From: Pipra filicauda
Taxonomy: Eukaryota; Chordata; Aves; Passeriformes; Pipridae
Direction: 5' to 3'
Assembly (NCBI RefSeq): GCF_003945595.2
Contig: NW_024104554.1
Location: 2,790,001-2,854,000, forward strand
Length of the DNA stretch: 64,000 bases
The notes below the pieces were generated by a model, which saw only the letters and a program-made list of their open reading frames with translations, made no database searches and was not told where the DNA came from. The position numbers and the translations under genes were made by a program. Of the stretch, positions 24,601 to 38,233 are shown piece by piece. Numbering within the stretch: position 1 is the stretch's first letter; every line of letters begins with the position of its first letter.

Positions 24601-27600
24601 GACATAATGGGATCAATATATCTGGGAGTATCAAACCTACTGTGTGTGCACTGATTCTGCATAGGAAGTCAGACATCCTGAGCATGTCAAGCATACAGCA
24701 GAAACATAGATCATCTATGACATCCACATACTAAAATCAACCCCCACGCACTTCCAATTTGGAATAGCTGCTGAAGAGTAACCTTCCTCTCCAGTGAACA
24801 CCTCCATGTTTTCCGGATGCTAGGCAAGCCAGAAGTCCTGAACAAAAGCAGGAAATCCTCCTGTTTTGCCCAGGTGACAGTTCTGAGTTGGAGAAGTGAG
24901 TGTAGCAAAAGAAAACCTCTTGGAAAGAATCTATGGAGGAGAGAGGAGGTATCCAAAGGGATACCATGAGAGGCTGCCTGCAGATCTTAAGAGGAAGAAA
25001 TTCTGTTGAAGAGGCCTTTTTTTCATGTTATTTCAAGCTGGTCCTGATAATTGCTTGAACAAATTTACTTGGACACTGTCATTTTCAGGGATGGCAAATC
25101 CTTTGCTTTCAAAGAGCTCAGTAGATATATTGGCCTGCTGCAGGGACAGCATATGCACAGCTGAGCAGGAGATAACAGCATTTTTGCTTGAATTTCCACT
25201 ACAAACCACAGCAGGTTTTCAGCACAGATACTTCACTGATCTGCAAACATACTATGGCTTATTATTAAATCTGACTTGTCTCTTAAATTCTCCAGGTACT
25301 TCTTACAAGATTGCCTCTAACATCACCTAAGACACCCATTAAAGGTAATTGAGACCTGCCTAGAATAACTGTCTTTAGTAAGACCAAAAGAAAAATGATC
25401 AAAAGAACAGGAAGTCCTTCAAACAGATTAGCATCAGTAGTGTGTCTTTCTGTCTCAGGTCAGTGATGTTTATGTCATGTTATTTATGTTCAAATTTTAC
25501 AGAATTTTATGAGGGAGTGAAAGGTCCTCCCCAGACAATTATATGACACTTTTCATTAGTCTTATTTTCAACCTGGAGATATGGCTTTTGATCCCTCATG
25601 TTCTTCTGTTGTCACCTGCTGTTGGAAGTGGCATGGCTGTAAGAAACTCCTTGGTACAATGCCCAGACAGAGTGAATTTAGCAACTGTTTTTACCTTTAG
25701 AGTTCTTCTAAATATAGGTAGTTCTCAAAGCAGCCCTGAGAAGTATTTTTCTCAAGGAATCAGTTGTAGAAGACAGCTGTCAATACATATCTCAGACTTG
25801 TTAGGCACAAATAACCTGCTAAGTTACTAAGCAGCAATTTAATACTGACTGAAACATTTCCTCCTCATTTCCTGTGTATCCCAGGTACCAGAAAATGAGA
25901 GTACCTAAGGCTATAACGTGAGTCACAGAGAAGCCAGTTTGGACACAGTAAATCAAGTCTCATAATGGACCTGTTGAAGTGTGATGACAGCTACTGCTGG
26001 GTGACGTTAAATGTGTGAAAAGTGCTGCAGGAGAGGACTGGAGAAACAAAGGGAAAACATGTTAAAATTTGCACAACCAAGTCAGGTAAGGACTGGAGAA
26101 AAATGTAGCACAAAGGAAAAGGTTTGCAATCATTTCAGGTAAGAGGTAGGTAATTTCTGCAGTCATACTTCTCTGTGTTGATAAAAGACTTGAAACTGAA
26201 GGCAGAATCTCTATCAGATGAACTGGCAAAAGGGAGCAGGAGCAAACAGCTTCCAAAAAAACTGTACTCAGCCCAGGTGTGTCCCTACTGCCTCTTCCTA
26301 TAGTCGCTCTCCCCTTATCCAGCTTCCCTATAAAAAGATGCAGCTTTAGAAAGACACTTCTGCGTCCACAGAAACAAAGTACCCATGCATAGCAAGAATA
26401 AATCTTTCTCAAAAGTGCAAATAGTCTTAAATTTCAAAAGGCCTTTGTGGGATAATAAAGGAATTTGGGCAGAAATGAAAGTGCCCATGAATGTTTTGAG
26501 AACAAAGTCTAAATAAATCTAGAAATGAAACTGATTTTTTAAGTATAAGAATGTAAAAGAAAATGAAACTTTAAACATTTTGTGGAATATTTGTCCAAAG
26601 TACAACATCTCGCCACTTTACAAACAGTAGCAACACAAGTGTAAAAAGTGTGTGACACACTTACTAGTTTGCAATAAACAGAAAAAAGAGTTTAATGTTT
26701 TTAGGCATAGCCCCAATGTCTTTTGAGAAGTTTCTTTAAAAATAAAATAACATAGACATAAAAATAGGAAATTATTATGGAAATTTGGATCTCATGTTTT
26801 ATTGTTTGGGTTTTTTTTAAAGCACAAGCTAGTTTAAATTATTTTTATTTATTTCATGGTTTGTGAGTTTTTGGGTACTCATTTTCGAGCCTTCCTCCAC
26901 AGTAGTGATGTCTGACAAAGCTAATATTTGTTATTTTAATGAGCTGAGATTTTCATATAATTACTTGAAGATAAACTTATTAAGCATACCATTAAATGTT
27001 ATGATATAGCTCATGTTATCAGATAACACTATTTCCTTCACAAAACTTACCAGGGAGCAATTGCATGCTTCAGCAAGTCAAGTGAAGTGGCCTTACATGA
27101 GAGGGTCTTAACTAGCAAAGAGTAAACTCAGGTAAAAAATTACCTGGTTTCCCATGTTTTACAGCAGCAACATAGTAATATCTCAACAGGAAAGGCAAAC
27201 CCATTGACTAGATGATGGCCTTATTTATAGAGTGCAGCCTTGTGACTTAGGGAAAGAGGTTTGGTAACAGCTTTTTTTTTTTTCCAAGGAGGAAAATCGA
27301 CCAACTTAATTGTCGTGATTGTTTGATGTTAGCAAAGGCTGTTCCCTTGAATGCTGGTGTGGCAGCTCAGTAATTTAGATAAAAATCTGTAGCTTGTTCA
27401 CTTCCTATCAGTCCAGCCCTGCTATGAGAGAAAACAGTCTGGAAACTCTTAAGGAAGTGGGGATTACTTTCATGAGGAACCTGGCACAGGGTTTAAAGTC
27501 TACCAGATCCTGATGACTGCTTGTTCAATCCTGCATTTACTTATAGAGAGCTTAATTGAGTTGACATAAGAATATTCCATTTGCAGTGCAAACAAACAAA

Positions 27601-30600
27601 TTAAAAAAGGCTTAGTTAGACATTCTTAGTGGTGTCAGATTAAGCCTTGATCCTAGCAAAACGCAGATGTTATCCTTCTGCTTTTTGTGTTTGATAGGCA
27701 GTCTGTTTACTGAACAGAATGCCTTGTATATGCTTGGCAACAAAAAACTACACTGTTCTTGCAGCAGAATTCAGTATTACAGAAACTGGGAGAACAATTT
27801 TAACTCTGTGCTCCAATACTGTTAACATCCACCTTGTTCTGCATCCAGTGCTTTCCTCAGAGCTAGTGGAGATATCTTAGTCAAATGGTCTTATAGCAAA
27901 GCTTTAAAAATTTTATACCCTTAAAGTAAAGAAAAGAAGAAGTTTTTAATAAATATTCAATTTTAAGACCATGATCAATAGCCATTGTAATCAGTAATAA
28001 TTCACAAAATTTAAACTCTGTTTTTATATCTTCTAACAGATTATTCATCACCATTACTACTGTGGATTGTGTCATGAAAACAGAAGCATCTTACCTGAGA
28101 CAGCTTTACAGATTTAACTTTGGAGCTTTAATACGGAGACATTTTTCCAATGTACTTAACTAACAAATATTACTGTTGTGAACTCTGCTTATTCTATGGG
28201 TGTGAATTGATTGAGAGAGGGATGAAGAATGTATTTTATGATGTTTTTGCAAAATAACACCCTCCAGAGGGGTATTTACCCTCCCCGGATGACTCGGTCT
28301 TTGTCAGAATGGGTACAGTTTGTCTAGTCTGCATCTGAGCAGTTAGGCTGTCAGGTAAGGCCCCAGAGGAGCTGCATGATGCTTTGCAGAGCCCAGCCCC
28401 GGTGCACAGAGGTCACTGTGTCCACGTATCTTCAGAGGACCAAATCTTTCAGTACAAATCTACCCTTATTGTCCTCCCTGCCTTTTAATTCTGTTTCGTT
28501 TGTGCCTGATTTGCTCCTCTGCATATTCCTCTGCACCTGCCAGGTTTCTGTTTTTCAAGATCATTTTATGCACAGAAAGTGATATTTCTGCTGTTTTTCC
28601 TAAAGGACTTTTTTTTTAAAAAAAAAGCATCAGTACACTACATTCAGACTGCTGTCCGGATTTATGACCATGGATACTTGTTTTGACACTGTCATTTCTG
28701 AGTGAGGCTGTGATCAATCTGTAGGAGGGGGAAAACAGTGCTTGCTATCTTACCTTGCTGTCAGCTCTCTACTTCACATATCAGTGTTATGACTGCAGTT
28801 CAGTTTATATCAGTGAAATCCTGGTAAAATGTTAAGCACTCTGGTAGTGCTGAAGATTAATATCATTTTGCTCTGCAGAGCACACAGCTATTTCAATAGG
28901 ACAAGACAGTCCAAACAGGTCTTGACAGTGCCTTGGATAGGAAAACATCAAGCAACCCCTTGTTGCATTTGTTTCTGAAAGCAAAGGGCTGAGTCTGGCT
29001 GCAGGTTAATCTTCTTTCTGTGTGTATTTCTCTCAAATACCTTGAGTCACAGGAAAAAAGGGAAAGAAGATGTCTTTATTCACGTTTCTTTACACCACTG
29101 ATACCTCTCCATGTTCACAGTAAGTGCAGAAAAACTGTTTTTGCTTTGATTTCTTTTGATCTTGGACTGGCACCTGCTGGTGCAGGAAACTGGAGACATT
29201 GTGAATGAATGATAGCTCAGCAGCAGTCAGCTACAGTGAGGTTAGAGATCATGGGCTTGATGGGCGAAGGTAGATCCTTACTCCCATTGCGCTTTCTTCA
29301 ATCCCATTCTTAATCCCTGTAATGTCTGATTTGAGAATTAACAGGAAAGATGAATAGCAGTTCCAGGATTGCTTTTTTTCCCTTCTAGAAAGCCTTGTGC
29401 AAGTGCACAGCAATCAGCATTTCGAAAAGTGCCTGTATTTCTTCCATTGAGAAGTTGCAGGGGAGCTTACAGCTGGAACACCCCACCTCATCTCAGATGG
29501 GGCTGTGCACTGTGTGCTTCCACTAAACTGCAGCTCCCCAAACAAGCCGCGAGCACTTAGACTGATTAGTGATCTTTGAAATACAATCTAATGTAATACA
29601 GTCAGACAGGAAGAAAGTAATTTGGAAAATAACAGAGAAAAGGAGAACAGTACTTTTAAAGCACTTCATTGCTACATTTGCATCTGTTTGGCCATATTAA
29701 TAAAGTTTAATAGCCAAAGACAGAAACAATCTAGATTTTCTGAACAGTTGTAGAGTAAATAACAATGCATTGAGGAATTTTTTCAGTCTGATCACTTTCT
29801 TGAAAAAGTTACAAAAACCACCTTACTCCATCCTCACTCCATCCACTACAAGACATAGGTAGGGAGTGCAACTCATGGTACCTGAGTGCCGTGGTGGAGT
29901 GAGAAATTTGTCCAGACTGCCAAGCCCCAGCTGCAGTCACTGAAGACAAGCAATTAGGGCTTCTACTCTAAGATTTATTTCATAATTCAGCACATATTTA
30001 AGGAATTTTCAAAGCTGTGGTATATACACTGCTAACCTATGGCAGATTTGCCTTTCAGCAATCTTCCCTACTTTGGCTACGCCCAAAGCCAATGCTGAGT
30101 CATGGTGTGGGTATTTCTTTGAGATGGATTGTTTAAGTTTCCCCTAGCAACTTGACATTTTTAATTGCGTAGCATGGTACAGAATTACTAGACTGCGCAT
30201 AATACATTAAGTCAATAAGCCTCGTATTACATTTTTAATCTGAGGCTTCAGAAATCCATGTATTTATGTAGGTGTGTTTCCTGCACATGCTTTGAAGCCC
30301 AGGACATGTATGGCTTAAGGGAATTGTACAACCTTCTTCATTTTATACAGGCAGCCTTGTGAATGAATGGAACTTACACTTTTTGTACACTCCTACAATA
30401 ATCTTCCTGTGATTGGAAATTGTTCGTTTTTTCAAGTACAGGTGAGCATTAAATATCTCGGACTATCTACTTCATGGCTCAACTCTGAAGCGGAGACTTG
30501 TGACGACGGAGACACTGCCCTGCATTTAAACCTGAAGAGGCACTTGCATCAACTCTCTCTTAGGAGTCATTGACAATTTGTGATACAAAGTGAATATGAA

Positions 30601-33600
30601 GTCAAGTAAATGTACTCTCTCCCCAAGGAAAAGAATGGTCTGTATTTTATTCCCTTGATTATTAGATGGAAAAAAAAATTAGTGTTTTACCATTCTGGCA
30701 GCTCATGTGCCTCTCCCTGGGGCTCAGGTGCATGGGATGGAGAGGCTGCCATCTCCAGCATCATTGCCAAGACAGATGTTACCGCCCTCATAAACATTTT
30801 GGCTCAGCACAGTCTCTTTGACCTTCATCAGTCAAAGCAAGCTGGCTTAGCAAGGCCCAGTCTGTATTTGGACCCTTCAGGCCTGCCCTGGCTCACCTTA
30901 GTTGGGCTGAACAGGAGCTGAGAGGGCAGTGTCCCACACAGGTAGTCTCGGGCGAGAACCCTCTGCAGCAACGATGTGTGCCAATGGATGTGTGTGCATG
31001 GAGCCTCCCAAGCCAGAGCACAGCTGGCAGGCAGACTTTGCCTAGGAGGAGGATTGGGTGTATCATTTGTTCAGCACTTTGGGAAATCAGCAAGTAAAAG
31101 CATCTGGGAGATCTCAGTCTAGCAAAGCATTCAAGTACCTGTTAAAATTTAATTGAATCAATAGCTTGTTGACTTTGGTGGGACTAACCTTGTGCCTCAG
31201 TTTAAGGCTGTGTTTAGGTGCTTGACTGGATTCAGGTTTAAAATATTAGTTGTTGCCAAGTTTTGTGTATTCTAATACAAGTAAGTGTGGAGAAAACTGA
31301 AGGTGATACCACTCCTAACATGAATGCTACTAAACTTGTTTTGGAAGAAACCGGTAATTGCTGTTCGAGGTGGAAATCTAACCACCAGTTTTGCATGAGA
31401 ACATATTTTGCAGTTTCCTCTCCTTGCTCACTCTGCCGTAACTGTATTTCATTTGCCTTGCCCACTTCCAAGTCCCTTCTATTTGTTTTTCTTCCTTGTT
31501 TCACTGTTCTGGGAACTGGAGTTAAAAGGAAAGCAAAGGCCCTTTGAATCTGCAGCAGGCTGGATTAACTGAGATGAGCAACTCTCCCTCCTCTCCCCTG
31601 CTCTGCTGTTTGCAGCTGAGTGATACCATCAACCAGCCCTTGTTCCTTGCTCTGCCCCATGTGTTTTCTCTTTCAGTTGTTTTGTTATTTTTTTTTAACC
31701 TGTCACTCTCTTTAATTCCATATGCACCAGTGAACAGCAGTCACTGATTCTTGATCTAACTACTACACAAGAAAAGCTCTTACACAGGCTGCAACCTGAG
31801 CTTCTGCAAACACAATTAAAAACTCCAGCTGGTCAAGGTGCACCTCTGCTCACATTTCCTTTTGTCAGAGGGCTGCAGGGGACCGTGCTGGGCAGATTAT
31901 TTACTCTCCTCTGTATGCAGCATACAGCAACATTTCATATTGGAGGTTGCCACCCAGTAACTAAACATGAGATAAATAAACGTGAGTAAAAAATACTTGT
32001 TCTTTGCAGAATATACTAAGATCATTAGGGGATCACACACTGTTTGTTTACTCAAATGAGCAAGCAGGAGCCAAGTTGTGGAAGCTTGTCTGCACCAAAA
32101 CTCTCCCTGTTCATTTTCAACCCTTTTTGGCAGCATAGCTGGGAATCCAACATGGGTAAAAATAAGAGTGCTGGGATAAGCTCCCCCAAAGGATATCACA
32201 GGGTATGGTGGGAAGGCATCATGGTTGATGTGGCTTGTTTACTGTCTGGTAGTTTTCACAAGGACTTTGAAAAGCAATCTGATCCTCAGTAGAGGCTGGC
32301 ACTGATTGTTACTTCTCTATCCAAAACAGGAAGGTAAGAAAGACCAAACACCATGAAAAGACCAAAAGTAGTGGAGGAAAACCACGTGTATGTACGCAGG
32401 CAGAACATGACAAGGCTATCAGGCCTGTTTCCTTCAGGGTTTCTTCACTGGCAAGGAGAAGTCACTTTTGCAATGAGGTGGCTGGGACTTGTGCTATGTC
32501 TTACGGAGAGGCTTAGGAAAACACTGCTACTCCTGCCCCAGTGACTGCAGAGGAAGGCAGTGAAGGTTTGTCTTAGCCTCTGATGTGAGGCATGAGTCCA
32601 AACCTCGGCCTCTTTTGTTGATGCCCTCTATATTTAGCGAAGAAGCAAAAATGTCCTTGAAATGCGTGGACATGACAGGCACTTGTTTGTACTGGGCTTC
32701 CCCAGGGAATTCTCATCTAGTATGCATCCTTCTGCATTGCACCACTCTGGGGAAAATTATAGAGATCCCTCTTGCATTGTAACCATGTTATGTAAAGCAT
32801 CTGAAGATATGTAAAGCATCTGAAGATACTACCCTCTGAGAAGATGTGCCAGCTCCAAAAATCTCATTCAGATATTTCAGATATGATAATAACCAATTTA
32901 AAGTACTAATTAAAATAGGATGAGTTTCGTATCTCCCCCAGTTTAGAAAAGAAAAATCACAGTCCAAATATAAATTTCATAAATGCCTGATAGACCCTCT
33001 GAAGGAAGGAATTTGGTAGACGGTATCAAGACCAGGCCATTTTGAGCAATGAAAGAACCTAAAGCAAGACTTTGAAGTCTGACCTTCAGAGTCTATATTA
33101 ATACACTGGATGACAAAGGTAATAAATACTACAAAATGGGACGGAACATATCTAATTAAGTATTTTTAGCCATGCTTTGGCATTCTCTTCAATCATATTT
33201 CTTTCCAGAAGTATTTTCAAACTTATCATCACAGTTTTCAAGTGATGTTAGTTCTGAAAACACTGCTTTCTTTTTCTCTGTGCAAAGCAGCACACGATTA
33301 GTTATTTTATAGTCACATCCACTTCAGTGGTGTCATTTCCATTACAGCAGTGAAAAGGCCTGAGAGAACTGTGACTGCATCATTTCACTGAAAACTATGG
33401 GCCAAGCACGTTCTTCTGAGCTTTATGTTAAAATCAATGGATGAGCTGATAGGATAGATGCTGCCAGGCAAACTGGAATGCCGATTTCTTCCACTCCCTG
33501 TGGACAGACTAAAAAGTGTGCTTTCTTACTTGTTCTGTTTTTCTTGAATGACAAAACAGATGAGTTTTGGAGGTCTCTGGTCTGACCCCCCCAATTTTTT

Positions 33601-33633
33601 ACACCTAAGTTGTTTGTTTATGCACAATTTTAA
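24601..33633. other. Longest repeat-free A+T-rich interval
   Basis: About 9 kb with no recognisable interspersed repeat. Frames are short. No codon-biased or domain-bearing frame is seen. Only the 19-bp duplication at 32790 stands out. Confidence 0.55.
32790..32827. repeat. Perfect 19-bp tandem duplication
   Basis: ATGTAAAGCATCTGAAGAT occurs twice back to back. Confidence 0.95.
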
Positions 33634-35190
33634 GTGGAGCAGAGGGCAGGGTCACATCCTTTGACCTGCTGGCCACTTTTAATGCAGCTCAGGCGGTTCT
33701 TGACCTTCTTTGCTACAGTTACTCGTTGGTCATTCTCAGCTTACTGCCCACCAGGGTCCCCTACTGTCCTTCTCTGCAGATCTGCTTCTCAGCTGGTTGG
33801 CTCCCAGAGGCTATTGGTGCATGGAGCTTTTCCTGCCCAAGCAAAAGATTTTGTACTTTCCCTTAGTGAACTGCATGAGATTCCTGCCAGCCTCTTTCTT
33901 CAACCTGGTCCGGTCATGTCTCTCGGAATTGTCCACATGACTCTCTGGTGTATCAAGCACTCATTCCAACTTTATATCATCTGCAGTCTTGCTGAGCCTT
34001 CCCTCTGTCCCAACACCTAGGTCATTAATGATGTTATGAGACGCAGTGTGAAAAGCCCTGCTAAAGTCAAGATAAACATCCACCGTTCCCCAGTTTCATT
34101 GTAGAATGCTATCAGGTCAAACATTTTTTCCCCCTTTGCAAATCCTTGCTGACCACTCCCAGCTACTTTCTGGTCCTTCTCGTGTTTAGAAAGGTTTTTC
34201 AGGATTATATGCTCCATCACCTTCCCTGTGATTGAGATGAGACTGCCTGGGCTGAAGTTCCCCATATCCTCTTTCTCACCCTCCTTGAAGACAGTGACAC
34301 TTGCTCTCTACCAGTCCTCATGAACCTTAGCCAATTGCCATGACTTTTGAAAGATAATGAGAAGTAGCCTTCCAGTGGCATTGGTCAGCTCCCTCAGTAC
34401 TGATGGGTGCATCCAACTTGTGTTCACCCAATGAGTTCACAGGTTCCCTAAATGATCCTCCTCCTCCAGCAAGGCAGTCTTTTTTGTTCAAGTCTTTTCC
34501 ACTGGTCTCAGGGCCCTGGAATTGATGAAGGACAAGACCAGTGAAGATCAAACTGAAGAAGGCATTCAGTCTCTCAGCCCGTTGACTGCCTTGTCCTTTG
34601 TCACGAGGTCCCCTGCCCCATCCAGCAGCAGGCAACCATTTTTCCCAGTCTTCCTTCTGTTGCTGATATACCTGTCAAAGAACTTGTTGCCCAGCATGTT
34701 CCACACCAGATTTAACTCTACTTGGGCTCTGCCTTTCCTAAGCTCATCCCTACACGTTCAGGCACTGTACCTGTATTTCCCCTGGGTTACTTGTCCCAGC
34801 TTCCACCTCCTGTTTGCTTCCTTTTTATGTTTGAGTTTAGAGAGGAGTGGCAGTCCTTTTATACCTGTTTATGAGGATGGACTATCCTTGAGCTCAGAAA
34901 AGATGATCTTTAAAAGTAAAACTTTAAAGTCCTTCCAGGCCTGTGTCCCATACAAATCTTCTAAATAACTCTCTGAACAGCCCAGACTCTGCTCTCTTGG
35001 AGACCAGGGTTGTGATCCTGCTTTATGCCTTGCTCCCTCCTCTCAGAATCCTGAACTCCACCAGCCCATGGTTTCTGCAGTCAACTGTCCCTTGATCTTC
35101 ACACTCATTTGCAGTTTTTTCTCTTTGTAAGCCTGAGGTCCACCAGAACACCTCTCCTCTGATTCTTGTCTCTGAACTGCATAGTCCTCA
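33634..35190 (-). mobile_element. CR1 LINE, long but internally deleted copy
   Basis: On the minus strand the order is 5'-most ORF2 sequence at the right (about 35040-35190, CCAGCCCATGGTTTCTGCAG on the plus strand), the RT core, then the more C-terminal part at the left. The RT core includes the peptide ITGKVMEHIILKNL (minus strand, about 34017-34265). Near 34020 a CR1-typical stretch is missing, so the copy carries an internal deletion. No octamer tail remains at the left end. The right boundary is uncertain. Confidence 0.8.
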
Positions 35191-36583
35191 ATGGCTGAAG
35201 ACAGTTGGATCTCTGCTGGCAAAGCCGAGGAATGGATGATGTGGCATGCCTTATAGGAACCAGTCACAGACAGGGAGGCACGGCAGATGCAGGGTGGATT
35301 CCTCTACATTCCTCATTCCCTGCATCAGCTCTTGGTTCAAGAATCCAGAACAGCTGTGTAAAACAATCTTGCATAATTTGTGAGCGGGATGAAACCTTTT
35401 CCCGAAAAGCACCCCCAGTAAGGCTGTTCTGGCAGTGTCCCCATGTCCCAGGTGCTTATTTCACAAACTGTTTCCATATAACAGGAACTTGCAAGGCTGA
35501 GAAAGGGCGAGACAAAGCCATCTGCTTGAGTAGCTTTAGCTACAGGAGCAGACAAACCTGATAACCCAGGAGCTTTACAGTGGTTGTGTCAGCAACCATG
35601 ACTAATACATGGAAATAGTATCTGAAATTCTGGAGGCTTCCATTTGTGGGATCAACTCAGTCATTTCATGTAGATCTGTGTGTGTGCACTGGATGAACAC
35701 CTGCTGGAGAAAAAGTGGAAGGCTGCTGAACTGTAAGATGCAAAAGGCCACACCACAAATAGAGTCATGCTGGGTTCTGGGACTGGCTGAGCAACAGGAT
35801 GCAGATTTGCATCTGGTTCACTGCCCAGTCCTGAGCGTATGCATGATGCTCTGTGACTAAGAACTCTCTGAGGACATGGGAGAGGCTTTCCAAACTGAAT
35901 GCTGTAAGAAGTGGACAATGAATGGTCCATTACAAGTATGACCAACACTATATGGGTATCTATCACAAATGTCACCGTTCTTCCATCAAAGTTCAAGATA
36001 GAATATGCCATGTTAAAAACTGTTAACAGTAGTACTTCTGCCTGGTCTTGACACTCATTCCTTTTTCCTGTTCCCACTTCTTCCAAGACACTTTTCCCAA
36101 CTGTCAACCAGTTTTTTACTTTTTTATCTTCTCTTCATATTTGATTTCCTGATCTTATGCTATAACAGCAGAATAGGCATACTTTTCAGACTTTGCCTAA
36201 TATTGCTTTTCATTGAAAACACCTGCCTATGTGGAAATGAATTCCTGATTGCATACAGTTGGCCTAACCCACGTTTCTGAACTGTACGTAAGCATCCGAT
36301 GCTTGGTGAAGCAATCCTACTGAAATGTGGGCTTCATGGGGGAACTAACTCTCTCTAGCTTTTCACACCTCATTGAAGCACTCAGTCACTGACCCACATG
36401 CCCTGCTGAATCACTTACCCTTTGAGGCATGTCTTCTGTGCTCTGATTCTGCAGCCTGATGTGTCACTGGAGCGGTAGTGGAAGATGGTCTTTCCTGTCC
36501 TCAGGCTTTGAATTGCGTGAAGGAAAACGCTTTTATTCCTTGCTGAGCTGGGTGACGTGTTTCTTGCAGACTCACATATATAT
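35191..36583. other. Unassigned interval between two CR1 copies
   Basis: A minus-strand frame of 148 codons (36107-35661) has no domain I can recognise. The left edge may still be decayed CR1. Confidence 0.5.
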
Positions 36584-37250
36584 CATAGGTTCCTAGAGTC
36601 ATAGAATGGCTTGAGTTAGAAGGCATCTTAAACATCATCTAATTCCAAGACCCCTGCTGTGAGAAGGGATACTTTTCACCAGACCAGGTTGCTCAGAGCT
36701 TCATCCAACCTGGCCTTGAACACTTCTAAGGATGGGGCATCCATAGCTTTTTGGGCAACTTGTGCCAGTGCCTCACCACCCTCACAGTAAGGAATATTTT
36801 TATTTTTAGTATCTAATCTAAACTTACTCTCAGCCTGAAGCCATTCCCCCTTGTCCAGTCTCTACATGCCCCTGTAAAATGTCCCTCTCCATCTTTCTTG
36901 CAGGCTCCAGAAAGGTGCTGGAAAGTTGCAATTAGGTCACCCCAACGTCTTTTCTTCAGGCTGAACAATCCCAATTCTTTCAGCCTTCCCTCATGGTAGA
37001 GGTGCTCCATCCCTCTAATCATCTTGGCAGGCTCCTCTGGACTCACTTCAATAGGTTAATGTCCCTTCTGTGCTGGGGACCCCAGAGCTGTATGCAGCAC
37101 TCCAGGTGGGGTCTCACCAAGGCAGAGTAGAGGAGCAGAATCACCTCCCTCGATCTGCTGCCCATGCTGCTTTTGCTGCAGACCTGGACATGTTTGGCTT
37201 TCTGGGCCACAATTGCACATTGCCTGGTCATGTCCAGCCTCTCATGCACC
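36584..37250 (-). mobile_element. CR1 LINE 3' fragment with tail
   Basis: The 3' tail is at the left (complement of TCATAGGTTCCTAGAGTCATAG, degenerate octamers). Typical CR1 3' sequence follows (CAACCTGGCCTTGAACACTT, CAGCACTCCAGGTGGGGTCT on the plus strand). The minus-strand frames contain SRSREVILLLYSALVRPHLE. Recognisable similarity fades near 37250. Confidence 0.92.
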
Positions 37251-38197
37251 ATCCTGCATCGGGACCGAAGTGCAATGTGCACCCAACCTAGTGGCCCAGC
37301 AGTATGGAATGTCTGTGTGAGGCACTCCAATGCCATTCATGGGAGCTAAGCTGAGAGATCAGAATGGCTGTATAACCATGGTAATAATTTTAATGTGTAT
37401 CTATGCACCTTTATAGAATATATTAAAAATGATTAACAGTATAACTTACGAATAGTTTTGCACTCCATGTGTTGTTCAAGGCTCTGTCATTGCTCCCAGA
37501 CCTTACAAAACTCAAAGAAAATTCACCGATCTCCTTGAAATGCCTCATGTTTTATTTCTTAATTATTTTACATGTCTCCTTTAAATTAACCATGGTTCGT
37601 ATGCATACATTCATGCACTACACTGACAACACTGTAACCACGGTTAGTATGTACAGGCTTGTGCATGGTACTGACTGCACTGTAACAGGCACATACCTGA
37701 ACATTATATAGCATGATTAATGGTGAGTTCTTCTTGAACATCAGCTTTGCTGGTAGAGAGATTGTGTGCAGTCATCTGTGTGACCTAAATTGCTTCATGA
37801 GCTGAGGTTGCTAAGAGAGGGTGAATAAGTGATGGCATGGCATTATGAAATCATGTTTTCTCTTGTGTAGCTAAAAATGGCTGCAGTCAAATAAAATGGG
37901 CTTTAAGTTTGCTTTGGGATGTGGTGAACTTGTATATGTGGTTTCTCACAGGAATGGAATAAAAAAATCCTTTTTCTGAAGGGCTACTTCAACGAATGTA
38001 AAGAGGATTGGGCAAGAACTCCATCTTCTTGCTGAAGGAAACATTTGCTAGTTGTGTTTGCCCTCTGCCAATAGACACTTTCTAAACTGTTTACAGCTGA
38101 GGGTTTACAACAACCATTACAAAGCACTGCAGGTACATACAGGCACAGTTCACCTGCTGTGCCATGAGCAATTCCTGGCAGCTCCAACAGCCCCTGG

Positions 38198-38233
38198 CTT
38201 GCAGTAGCAGCACCACCCTTGCAGTAGCAGCTG
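38198..38233. repeat. 20-bp period duplication
   Basis: CTTGCAGTAGCAGC appears at 38198 and again at 38218. Confidence 0.85.

Noticed and set aside
34522..34968. A 148-codon plus-strand gene
   Set aside because: It is the antisense of a minus-strand CR1 copy.
35661..36107. A 148-codon minus-strand gene
   Set aside because: There is no recognisable domain and no homologue that I know, and it lies in the gap between two CR1 copies.
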